DNA of 64,000 bases from Labrys sp. KNU-23. Lineage in GTDB: Bacteria; Pseudomonadota; Alphaproteobacteria; Rhizobiales; Labraceae. Both the position numbers and the translations under genes were made by a program. Position 1 is the first letter of the stretch. Each line of letters begins with the position of its first letter. The notes under the pieces are model-generated. The model worked only from the letters and a program-made list of their open reading frames with translations, ran no database searches and was not told the origin of the DNA. This document shows positions 53,261 through 61,927 of the stretch, in pieces. The stretch covers positions 1,488,001-1,552,000 of the forward strand of contig NZ_CP043489.1 in assembly GCF_008330945.1 (NCBI RefSeq), read 5' to 3'.

Positions 53261-56200
53261 CTAATCACTCATCCAGTTGTTCACGATGCGCGTTGCCTTC
53301 GCCTCTTGCATCACAGATACGTCGCCTTCAAGAATCCTCTCAACATCTGCATAGAGTTCACGGACTCTAACAGGGGATGAGCTGCCAAGAACCCGAATAG
53401 CGTCCAGCAAAAAGGCTTCAGCCTTCTCTGTGTCGCCAAAAATAGCAAAGATTTGTCCTACCCATCGGCGGCCATAGGCTCGGTTCGACTTGGTAGTCGA
53501 CAGTGTTTCTGCCTCAAGTATCTTGAGGGACTTCCGGTAGCAGGTGAGAGCCTCATCAAGTCTTCCCATCAGATGAAAACAACGACCGACATTACCGTGC
53601 ATCGCCCCATCCGGAGGTATACTCGCTATTCCCGCAAGAATATCCGCGACCTCGTGATCTTTCCGGAAATAGTCAAGCGCAACCTCGGGCTGTCCCGCAT
53701 CCCTTTGGGCGAGTGCCAAGGTGTGCCCGCAATCAAACTGTGTATCGACATTCGTTTCGAACTTCAGCATCACACCCTTCTGCGCCCACTCGGCGGCTTG
53801 TTCGAAATCCCCGCGCATCCAATAAGAATAGGCCCGAACATTGCAGAAATTAATGTAACGCACTGTCTTCTGCGGGATGGTGGCCTCATAGCGTCTAAGC
53901 AAACTGTCCGCTGATTCCGTATCGCCAAGCTGGTCAAGCGCCTCTACCATCGTTCCAACAATATTATCGAATTGGCTGTGCTTAGTGGGAGCTGTCTCCC
54001 AATCTATAGCCTCGAACAAAAGACGGCCGACCCGCACATATTCTTGGACATGACCGCCGCCAATGAATGCATTTCCGATCTTAGCAAGTGTCTCGAAGGC
54101 CTCCTTGAAGAGACCCGCCGCGATCTGAAGCTCCGCCTTTTGCGACCAGCGCTCCAGCATTGAATAGGGCATGTTAACGCCCAGCAGCGCCTCGACCGTT
54201 CGGATGATGAGTTCATATTGGTTGATGACCACACGGATGAAGCCACTTCTCTCCGCACGCTCGAACTTCGACCGGACGAACTGCCTGACAAGCGGATGCA
54301 AATCATAGAGATCCGGTGCGTCGATTTCCGGCTTCACCACGATGAGGTTTAGCGCGATGAGCGAGCGCAGCGCCTTGCTGAACTTCTGATAGTTCAGCTG
54401 GGAAGCGACTAAACCCTCGATCATATCCGCGGTTTCGGGGCGCACAGCTTCAGCCATGAAGCGTAGGAGGGTTTGCTCGCGCGGTAGCAACTTGTCCCAG
54501 AGCGGCGAGAGTATGTCGGGACTATCATCGCGCCCCCGACGCATGTCGTTCAGTAGCTTGCGCAGCGTGGTGCCAGGGACCTTAGTTACCTGGACCGCTA
54601 AGAGATCCAGCCTAAAGGCATGGCCGTTGGTCCGATCATGCGCTTCGCGGATATCCTCTTCTGGAATGGTCACTGCCGACGCCCGCTTAGCGAAGAGTTC
54701 AATTGTCTCTTCGGCGGAAATCCCTTTCATCGGAAAGGTAATGACTGATGATGATGGATACTGAACGTCAGGGCGGCAGGTCAACACTACTCGGCTGGTC
54801 GATTCCGAGGTGGAGATACGTTGGACCAGCGTGTCCAGAAGCCCAATAAAGCTGCGGTTCTCAAGGTCAACATAACTGTCGACATTGTCGAAGACGAGGA
54901 CGGCCCTAGCATCGCTCGTCTGGTCGATTAGAACTTCGACAAGCTCGATATCGCTGGCTTTCGCGAGATCGTCGGCCAAGACACGGCCTTCGGAGAAGCG
55001 AACGATGATCTCGACGATCTGTGTCCTGATCCGATCGCTCTGTTCCTTGCAATCCCGCCAGTCCCAGAGTCGATATCCGCTTTCCTGTTCATCAAGCGAG
55101 CCAATATAGCGCGATGCGAGCGCGGATTTGCCCTCGCCGCCCATGCCGCAGATGACGACGACCTTGGCCTTCGAGGCTTCCAATGCACGTAGCTCATCTT
55201 CGCGGCCAACCCAGACCTCGATGCTCGGCGGTCTGTCGCATTCAAGAGGAGCAAGCCGAAAGAGTCGTGCCTTGTTGCCTGGTGCGGCAGCGGAGCCAAC
55301 CTTCTTACCAGTCAGATTACCGACGTTCGTTGTCTCTGCCCCTGGATTCGCTTCCCATAGCGAAAGTAGCTCAGGAAGAAATTCGTGGCAGTCAATCCCC
55401 CGGTAGAACGTAACGCGATTGCGATCGACGCCTGGTTGTAACGTGACGCGTAGATGTTCGCTCAACGAAGGATGGTCCGAGTAGAAGGTCCACAGGATTT
55501 CTGGGAAAAGATTGTCGTTGCTAACGATCCCGCCTAGCGCACCTGTGAAAATGTCCGGCCACCCCCCATAAGCCATGACCACCACGATCTTATTCTGCAG
55601 GAGGGTAAGCAGGTCATTCTTGAGAGTAGGACGACTGTGGAGAAGCTGTCGACTAGTATGCAGCGTGTCGGACCCATACCAGTAGCCGTGGATGTGGATG
55701 ACCTGACAGCCTTCGGCATCGCTTTGGCGGATCGATCCGTCGACGGGGAGCGACGTCCGCCATGCCGAGCCACCGCTTCGCCTAACGGACACCTCTACTA
55801 GCGGATCGAAATTCGATGTCACCAGAATCTTCCCAAACCGTCCTGGAAATCTTGCGACCAGGGTTCCGAGAGCTATCACACCTGGGGTCAGTTGCCAGAT
55901 TGCCGTATCTAGGTCCAATGCCTTCAGAGCATCGTCGCCGAGCTTGGCAACGACACTACGCCAGTCGTCTGAGCCGGATGGTTTCAGCGCGTGGGCGACC
56001 GCCTGTCTGATGATGCGGTTTGCGGCATCTTGTCCAGCGTTGCCTGAGAGGAAATCGAAAGCTGCTTGGTAGGGATTGTGAGACTCCGCCACCGCAGTAT
56101 CGAATCGTTCCCTATGCCTGCTTCGCTCCGGGAATTCCGAGCGAATGAGTTCAACGACCGCACCGACATCCGCGACACCTCTTGCTCCATCAAGGGGAGC

Positions 56201-56314
56201 GGTGAGTGGTGCTCCTACGACGAAGATGACTTCCTTCTCGGACCGGTTAAGCGCCTCGTAAAGGCGAAAAAATAAGGCTTCCTTGTCGAAGAGCTGCAGC
56301 TCATTGTCCAGCAT
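53261..56314 (-). CDS. SIR2-like / STAND NTPase / TPR protein, probable antiphage NLR-like sensor
   Basis: A 1017-aa soluble protein. Residues ~1-320 are a SIR2-like NADase domain (VVGAPLTAP 32-40; LVTSNFDPLVE with TSNFD 166-170; VIHIHGYW with HG 209-210; MAYGGWPDIF). A linker leads to the WVGREDELRAL (368-377) that typically opens a STAND ATPase. P-loop GMGGEGKS is at 390-397, Walker B AVLVFDNVD at 471-479, sensor SRVVLTCRPD at 507-516, then a winged-helix region with YDLHPLVRQFV. The C-terminal ~300 residues carry TPR-like repeats (AYSYWMRGDFEQAAEWAQKG; GRCFHLMGRLDEALTCYRKSL; ALAQRDAGQPEVALDYFRKD). Architecture parallels Avs-type and related NLR systems that deplete NAD on phage recognition. 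Its GC is lower than the flanks. Confidence 0.85.
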   Translation of the reverse strand: MLDNELQLFDKEALFFRLYEALNRSEKEVIFVVGAPLTAPLDGARGVADVGAVVELIRSEFPERSRHRERFDTAVAESHNPYQAAFDFLSGNAGQDAANRIIRQAVAHALKPSGSDDWRSVVAKLGDDALKALDLDTAIWQLTPGVIALGTLVARFPGRFGKILVTSNFDPLVEVSVRRSGGSAWRTSLPVDGSIRQSDAEGCQVIHIHGYWYGSDTLHTSRQLLHSRPTLKNDLLTLLQNKIVVVMAYGGWPDIFTGALGGIVSNDNLFPEILWTFYSDHPSLSEHLRVTLQPGVDRNRVTFYRGIDCHEFLPELLSLWEANPGAETTNVGNLTGKKVGSAAAPGNKARLFRLAPLECDRPPSIEVWVGREDELRALEASKAKVVVICGMGGEGKSALASRYIGSLDEQESGYRLWDWRDCKEQSDRIRTQIVEIIVRFSEGRVLADDLAKASDIELVEVLIDQTSDARAVLVFDNVDSYVDLENRSFIGLLDTLVQRISTSESTSRVVLTCRPDVQYPSSSVITFPMKGISAEETIELFAKRASAVTIPEEDIREAHDRTNGHAFRLDLLAVQVTKVPGTTLRKLLNDMRRGRDDSPDILSPLWDKLLPREQTLLRFMAEAVRPETADMIEGLVASQLNYQKFSKALRSLIALNLIVVKPEIDAPDLYDLHPLVRQFVRSKFERAERSGFIRVVINQYELIIRTVEALLGVNMPYSMLERWSQKAELQIAAGLFKEAFETLAKIGNAFIGGGHVQEYVRVGRLLFEAIDWETAPTKHSQFDNIVGTMVEALDQLGDTESADSLLRRYEATIPQKTVRYINFCNVRAYSYWMRGDFEQAAEWAQKGVMLKFETNVDTQFDCGHTLALAQRDAGQPEVALDYFRKDHEVADILAGIASIPPDGAMHGNVGRCFHLMGRLDEALTCYRKSLKILEAETLSTTKSNRAYGRRWVGQIFAIFGDTEKAEAFLLDAIRVLGSSSPVRVRELYADVERILEGDVSVMQEAKATRIVNNWMSD

Positions 56315-56978
56315 ATTGTATTATGCCCACCCAGTTGATCCATGGACCATAGTAGCGGCCACAACTGATTTCCAACTCGGAGGCAGCAATAAAATCGTGG
56401 ATAAGCCGCCGTCCCTGTGGAGCCTTCGGCTGCATTCCGCGGCGTATCGCTCCACGTTGCGAATACATGTTGCTCTACCGCCTGAACCTCTGGAACCTGC
56501 CGGCGCAGTTCACAACAGGCAAAAATCAGACGACCGGAAATGTTCGATTTTCCTGTCCGACCGCCTCAAACAGACTGAGAGCTCTCATGAATCTAACGAG
56601 GGCCCCGACTCCCCCCCGCCCCCTTGCGCCGTATCCCCATCGGAGATGCCCGCGATGAATTACGACGACAGTGCACTTATATGTTACTGGAATTCCCTCA
56701 ATTGTTAATTAGCTTCACCGCGATCTAAACTTCCATTACATTGAATGTACTATATAGGCAATTTGATAAATACTACAAAAAACTGATTTAAATGTACGCA
56801 ATCTTCACCATCCGAGGGCACCACGCCATGACAACATTGACTTCTGAAGGAATGCGCAAGATAAGCCATCGACGCACTCACGCATTATGTGGAAAGCCAG
56901 CAATTGCATTGGCTTATGGGAATTGAGATAGGTATCCTTTTCTACATTCGGAAAGAAAAACTCTGTGGTGGTTTTGAA
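56315..56978. promoter_or_regulatory. 664-bp divergent intergenic region of the island
   Basis: GC drops from about 60% near 56400 to strongly AT-rich DNA after 56690. A dyad TACAT-TGA-ATGTA lies at 56737-56749 with TATATAG close behind, likely part of the promoter for the rightward ATPase gene. The frames at 56283-56708 show no family features and are considered non-coding. Confidence 0.4.
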
Positions 56979-58505
56979 ATGATGATTGATTGGATTGATT
57001 TCGGTCAAGTTTCGGCTGAAAGAGATGAGAATCTGTCGAAATATTTTTTTGAAAATGGCGTTCTCCAAGCTGTCATTCAAAATCGTCATCAATTTCTGGT
57101 TTTAGGACGAAAAGGCGCAGGTAAGACTGCGGTATTCCAGCACCTAAGTGAGAATCCTGAAAGATATATTTCTACTCACGATATCGCTGTAAATTTATCA
57201 CTTCAGAACTACAGTTGGGATGTTCACAGCCTTCTCGCGACAGACGGGAAAGCTCAATCTCTAGCATACATTCAGTCTTGGAAATATGTAATTTATCTTC
57301 TTGCAATTAAGAATTTGTTAGAAAAATCGGAAAACAATAAGAAAATAAAAGAAGCAGGTAAGATTATTTCGAAAATATACACCTCGCCAACTCCAAGCTT
57401 AGGGCAGGTAATAGGTCAAAAACTGCTTCAGCTCAGCAAATTTAAAATCCCAAGCGCTGGACTTGATCTTGAAGGTTCAAATTTAGACAGCGTCTCCGCT
57501 GACGGGGGTGAAATTTCGTTCGCCGAGGTTCGTGACGACAATCAGCTTCAAGTATCATTGAATAGATCAATCGAGCGCCTTTCTGAGATATTTGAAGAAG
57601 CCTTACTTGACGCGCTTGGTAGAAATCGAAGGGTATTTGTATCATTCGACAGAATTGATGAAGCGTGGGATTCTGTATCTTTTGAAAATAGCCAACGAAT
57701 CATCGCTGGCCTTATTGGTGCATCCGAATACGTAAATTCCAAATTTAAAGGATCTCTTCGCCCAGTTGTATTTTTACGCGAAGATATTTTCGAAACGATA
57801 GATTTAAACGACAAGAACAAACTTAGGTCTGATTGTGGGCAACTTCTTGCTTGGAGCAAGGATGGATTGACTCGTATGATTCTCGAGCGTGTAAATTTCT
57901 TTGCGAGGGGCTCGGACAATTCTGAATTGGCACGAGTTGAAGACCTCTTTGATCGAGATCAAATGCGTCAGCAACGCGCTCCTTTCGATCACGTGATGCT
58001 TCGAACGATGCTACGCCCCCGAGATTTCATTAAATTCTTTCAGCTTATAAAAGGCGACATGATAAATAGACGTGACAATCCCTTTGAGGAGGAGGCTGTC
58101 CACGAAAGTAGACTGGAATGCCAGGCAATCTATAATGCCGAACCAGCTTACTCTGAATGGTTAGTTGAAGAGCTACGTGATGAATGGCGCGCTCAATTTC
58201 CAGCAATTAATACACTATTCTCGGCAATTCAAAGTAATGGTCGAACAAATTTTACCAGGGAAGATATTTCTAAAGCTTTAATCCAAGTCGGGGCGCCAGC
58301 AAACGCCGGCGATGTTAGTGGGTACCTTAAGTTTTTGTTTGACAATTCTATTATTGGCTTCAGAGTTGGAAAATCAAACCAGTGGCGCTACAAGTGCTTT
58401 TTTAGTTCACAGGGATTTGTAGAGTCCGATTTGTATAAAGTGCATGATGGCCTGCATCGTGGTTTAAACCTCACCGAAAGCCGATCCACTTCGGAATCTG
58501 CATAA
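56979..58505 (+). CDS. P-loop ATPase, Sll1717-type
   Basis: A ~508-aa protein. WIDFGQVSAERDENLSKYFF leads to the P-loop VLGRKGAGKTAVF (GRKGAGKT at 43-50). Walker B is VFVSFDRIDEAWD (219-231), with a following RPVVFLREDIFETI sensor-like strand. The C-terminal ~150 residues resemble a winged-helix region (NFTREDISKALIQVGAP; FLFDNSIIGFRVG). This matches the P-loop ATPases named after cyanobacterial Sll1717, of unknown role. The gene is far more AT-rich than the chromosome and uses different codons, so it was acquired. A GTG start at 56889 is possible but less likely. Confidence 0.8.
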   Translation: MMIDWIDFGQVSAERDENLSKYFFENGVLQAVIQNRHQFLVLGRKGAGKTAVFQHLSENPERYISTHDIAVNLSLQNYSWDVHSLLATDGKAQSLAYIQSWKYVIYLLAIKNLLEKSENNKKIKEAGKIISKIYTSPTPSLGQVIGQKLLQLSKFKIPSAGLDLEGSNLDSVSADGGEISFAEVRDDNQLQVSLNRSIERLSEIFEEALLDALGRNRRVFVSFDRIDEAWDSVSFENSQRIIAGLIGASEYVNSKFKGSLRPVVFLREDIFETIDLNDKNKLRSDCGQLLAWSKDGLTRMILERVNFFARGSDNSELARVEDLFDRDQMRQQRAPFDHVMLRTMLRPRDFIKFFQLIKGDMINRRDNPFEEEAVHESRLECQAIYNAEPAYSEWLVEELRDEWRAQFPAINTLFSAIQSNGRTNFTREDISKALIQVGAPANAGDVSGYLKFLFDNSIIGFRVGKSNQWRYKCFFSSQGFVESDLYKVHDGLHRGLNLTESRSTSESA

Positions 58506-58583
58506 TACGATCGTCCCCCCGACTTGCCTCCGTCACATCCCTGTGGAACCCTCCCGCCTCCACCGCCTTTCGGGATGCCCGCC

Positions 58584-60119
58584 ATGCCTCGTCTCAATCG
58601 TCGCCAGACGCTCGGCCTCGGCCTTGCCGCCGGCTTTTCCGTCACCATGCTGTCGGGCGCGGCCGAGACCGCCGAGGCGGCGCCTGCCGGCACCACCTTT
58701 TCGCTGCTGCTGGTCAACGACATCTACAAGGCCGGCGACACCAAGGGCCGCGGCGGCTTCGCCAAGCTCGCGGCCGTGGTCAAGGCCGAGCGCGCCCGCG
58801 GCGTGCCGATGCTGTTCTGCCATGCGGGGGATTGCTTCTCGCCCTCGCTGATGTCGGGCTTCGACCAGGGCGAGCACATCGTCGCGCTCACCAACATGAT
58901 CCGGCCCGACATCTTCGTGCCCGGCAATCACGAGTTCGACTTCGGCACCGAGGTCTATTTCAAGCGCATGGGGGAAGCGAACTTTCCCTTCTACGCCGCC
59001 AATATGCGCCGGGCCGATGGCAGCCCGGTCCCCGGCATGAAGGACAATTCGATCCACGAGCTCGGCGGCATCAAGGTCGGCGTCACCAGCCTCGCTTTGG
59101 CGGCGACGCCCCAGATGTCGCAGAGCGGCGACCTCGTCTTCGCGCCCGAGCTGGAGACGCTGAAGCGCGAGGTGGAGATCCTGCGCAGGCAGGGCGCCGA
59201 ATTCATCGTCTGCGTCGCCCATACCGATCGCGCCATGGACAATGAGATCGTGCGCTCGCGGCTGGTCGACGTGCTGCTGTCAGGCCACGACCACGATCTC
59301 GCCATCAGCTATGACGGCCGCACGGTGATGGTGGAATCCAACGAGGAGGGCAATTTCGTCACCGCCATCGATTTCGTGGCGACGGCGAGCGGCGAGGGCA
59401 AGAGCCGCAAGATCGCCTGGCTGCCGAGCTTTCGCGTGCATGACAGCCTGTCGGTCGAGGCGGATCCCGAGGTGCAGGCCGCGGTCGACAAGCTCGAAGC
59501 CGAGCTCTCGCGCGAGCTCGATGTCGTGATCGCCACCACCGCGGTCGAGCTCGACAGCCGCACCGCCAGCGTGCGCTCGCAGGAAACCGCCATGGGCGAT
59601 CTCATCGCCGATGCCATCCGCACCCGCACCGGCGCCGATTGCGCCATCATCAATGGCGGCGGTATCCGCGCCAACAAGCTCTATCCGGCCGGCGCCAGGC
59701 TGACCCGGCGCGACATCCTCTCCGAGCTGCCCTTCGGCAACACCAGCGTGCTGGTCGAGCTCAAGGGCGCCGATATCAAGGCCGCGCTCGAAAACGGCGT
59801 CTCACAGCTGGAGAACTATGCCGGCCGCTTCCCGCAGGTCTCGGGCCTGGCCATCGTGGTGGACGCCAAGGCGCCGGTGGGCGCGCGCATCGCCTCGGTC
59901 AGCGTCAATGGCGAGACGCTCGATCCGGAGCGGCGCTACAAGGTCGCCTCCAACAACTTCATGCTGGCCGGCGGCGACGGCTATGACGCCATCGGCCGCG
60001 GGCGGGTGCTGATCGGGGCGACCGACGGGAAGCTGCTCGCCAATGAGGTGATGGTCTATCTGCGCGAGAAGGGCACCCTCACCACCGGCGTCGGCGGGCG
60101 GATCAAGGTGGAGAGCTGA
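58584..60119 (+). CDS. 5'-nucleotidase/2',3'-cyclic phosphodiesterase family protein, Tat-exported
   Basis: A 511-aa protein with a Tat-like signal (NRRQTLGLGLAAGF, cut after ETAEA). The metallophosphatase domain has GNHEFDFG, ISHDH-type GHDHD and VCVAHTDR; the first metal motif reads LVNDIY where DxH is usual. The C-terminal 5'-nucleotidase domain has NGGGIRANKLY, LPFGNTSVLVELKG and SNNFMLAGGDGYDAI. It probably hydrolyses nucleotides in the periplasm for phosphate or purine scavenging. ATG 58575 is an alternative start. GC returns to host level here, marking the right edge of the island. Confidence 0.9.
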   Translation: MPRLNRRQTLGLGLAAGFSVTMLSGAAETAEAAPAGTTFSLLLVNDIYKAGDTKGRGGFAKLAAVVKAERARGVPMLFCHAGDCFSPSLMSGFDQGEHIVALTNMIRPDIFVPGNHEFDFGTEVYFKRMGEANFPFYAANMRRADGSPVPGMKDNSIHELGGIKVGVTSLALAATPQMSQSGDLVFAPELETLKREVEILRRQGAEFIVCVAHTDRAMDNEIVRSRLVDVLLSGHDHDLAISYDGRTVMVESNEEGNFVTAIDFVATASGEGKSRKIAWLPSFRVHDSLSVEADPEVQAAVDKLEAELSRELDVVIATTAVELDSRTASVRSQETAMGDLIADAIRTRTGADCAIINGGGIRANKLYPAGARLTRRDILSELPFGNTSVLVELKGADIKAALENGVSQLENYAGRFPQVSGLAIVVDAKAPVGARIASVSVNGETLDPERRYKVASNNFMLAGGDGYDAIGRGRVLIGATDGKLLANEVMVYLREKGTLTTGVGGRIKVES

Positions 60120-60164
60120 GGTGGGGGCGAGATGAGGCATTTGGAGATAAAGCTCGACATATGA

Positions 60165-60283
60165 GCCCCCTCGCCCCGTTTACGGGGAGAGGATAGAGGT
60201 GAGGGGCTCCGCCGAGCGTGCAATTTATGAGGTCGCGCAGCCCCTCATCCTTACCTTCTCCCCGTAAACGGGGCGAAGGGGTG
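60165..60283. repeat. Imperfect ~44-bp inverted repeat with CCCCGTTTACGGGG core
   Basis: Arms about 60165-60208 and 60239-60283 pair with a few mismatches and indels; each contains the palindromic core CCCCGTTTACGGGG. It lies between convergent genes and probably terminates both. Elements with this core are widespread in rhizobial genomes. Confidence 0.8.
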
Positions 60284-60350
60284 GCGGGTGTCGAGCCTTC
60301 CATCCCTTGATCAGCGCCCACGGACGACGCCCCCGCGCTCCGGCCCGCCC

Positions 60351-61673
60351 TCAATGCCCGTGATTGGCGCCGATGCCGGCTTTCGCCTGGCGCGGCACCG
60401 GATCGGCAGACAGCAACGGTGCGACGATGATGTCGGCCAGCCTTTCGGCATCGCCGCTGAAGCCATGGCCGCCGGCCTCGCGCAGGATGGCGAAATCCGG
60501 ACGCGCCTTGGCCAGAGCCGGACAGGCCAGAGCGGCCATGCGGTCCTCCTGGCCGTAGATGCATTGCACATGGGGCGCATCGATGCGCGCCGCCTCGGGC
60601 AGAAGCGCGACCTCGTTGGGATAGTCGTCATCGCTCAGCTCGACGCGCATGTCGGTCACCGGCGCGATCGACAGCAGCGAGACCACCGCGACGATGCTCT
60701 TGATGCGCTTGGGCAGCCGGTTATAGACCAGCGGCAGCGCGTCGCCGCCGAAGGAATAGCCGACCAGCGCCACCCGCTCGACAGGCCAGGCGGCGCGGTA
60801 ATGCTTGATGATGCGCTTGAGGTCGGCGGCGACCTCATCGGGATCGCGCTTGGCCCAGAAATAGCGCCGGGAATCGATGGAGACCACGCCGACCCCGCGC
60901 CGGGTCAGGGCCGTCGCCAGGTCGACGTTGAGCTGGCCCATGCCGCCATCCCCCGTCAGCACCACGGCGAGCCGGCTGGCGGGCTGCTCGGGTTCGGAGA
61001 CATAGAGCGGCAGGTCGGAAAGATCGCCCGGGCCATGCGGGCCGGCATCCTTGCCCAGGGCCTCCGCCGCCTCCTCGGCGGCACTCTCGTCGCCATCCTC
61101 GATTTCCCGCAATGCGTTGAGGCTGGCGGCAGTCGCCGCCGAGACGTCGGCGCTGGCAAGCGCCGCCTTGTCGATGACGCAGGCCGAGACCGTATCGGGC
61201 TTCATCGTGGTGGTGTGCACCGCGATCACGCCGGCGAGGCGATGGCTGTCGGCCTGCAGGGCCAGGGAGCGCGCGGCATCGCGGCCGAGACCGGCGCCGG
61301 CCAGCACGGGCGTGACATAGGGCGCGATCGCCTGCTCGCGCTCGATGCGCAGCGTGGTGTCCTCGATATGGCCGGCGAGTTCGGGGCAGGTCATGCGATG
61401 GCGGCCGCCGGCGGCGCGTCTCGATGTCGGCCAGTCCAGGCCGATCACCAGGTCGCCGCGCTGGCGGAATTCGCTGGCGAGGGTTTCTTCGTCGCGGCCG
61501 AAGCCATCGGCGTCGGACAACAGCACGATGACATTGGCCGGCTTGTCGGCGGGCTGGTAGAGTTTGACATCGTCGAAGATCGGGTCCTCGACGTCCTGCG
61601 GGGCGGCGGCCTGCGCGGCGGCCGGCAGTTGCGCGAGGATCATCAGGGCGGACAGGGCTAGGAACAAACGCAT
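60351..61673 (-). CDS. AcvB/VirJ family protein, second paralogue
   Basis: A 440-aa exported protein with a signal peptide of about 22 residues (cut after AQAAA). The C-terminal half has LTGDGGMGQLNVDLATAL, SIDSRRYFWAKRDPDEVAADLKRI, GYSFG nucleophile elbow and GGHGFSG, all in the same order as AcvB at 50676. The N-terminal half also follows the AcvB layout (NVIVLLSDADGFG). GDGGW is altered to GDGGM. It is not next to an mprF copy, so its lipid substrate may differ. It ends near the inverted repeat at 60165-60283. Confidence 0.88.
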   Translation of the reverse strand: MRLFLALSALMILAQLPAAAQAAAPQDVEDPIFDDVKLYQPADKPANVIVLLSDADGFGRDEETLASEFRQRGDLVIGLDWPTSRRAAGGRHRMTCPELAGHIEDTTLRIEREQAIAPYVTPVLAGAGLGRDAARSLALQADSHRLAGVIAVHTTTMKPDTVSACVIDKAALASADVSAATAASLNALREIEDGDESAAEEAAEALGKDAGPHGPGDLSDLPLYVSEPEQPASRLAVVLTGDGGMGQLNVDLATALTRRGVGVVSIDSRRYFWAKRDPDEVAADLKRIIKHYRAAWPVERVALVGYSFGGDALPLVYNRLPKRIKSIVAVVSLLSIAPVTDMRVELSDDDYPNEVALLPEAARIDAPHVQCIYGQEDRMAALACPALAKARPDFAILREAGGHGFSGDAERLADIIVAPLLSADPVPRQAKAGIGANHGH

Positions 61674-61683
61674 GCATCACCCC

Positions 61684-61785
61684 GAGCAAAGCGCGTCTAG
61701 GTGAAACGCCTTCCTGCCCAGACTTCGTGTTTCGACGCGTCTTCGCGATTCTTGGTGATACCACCAAATCGCAAAACGCTTTGCG
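61684..61785 (+). repeat. Dispersed two-hairpin intergenic repeat, copy 6 of 6
   Basis: GAGCAAAGCGCGTCTAGGTG begins the copy; TTTCGACGCGTCTTCGCGAT and TGGTGATACCACCAAATCGC form the second module. It lies just upstream of the second virJ-like gene, in the gap before the EamA gene. Confidence 0.75.
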
Positions 61786-61927
61786 GCATGCGATGGCCCA
61801 CCGCTTCGCATGCCCAAGGCCGGATCGCCGCTCATGGATTGGCTCCAATCCACCGACGACGACGCGACCTAAGGTAAGCTATGCCCGGCTCGTCCTGCTG
61901 TCGAGTCCGCGATTGGGCGTAGGCCCA

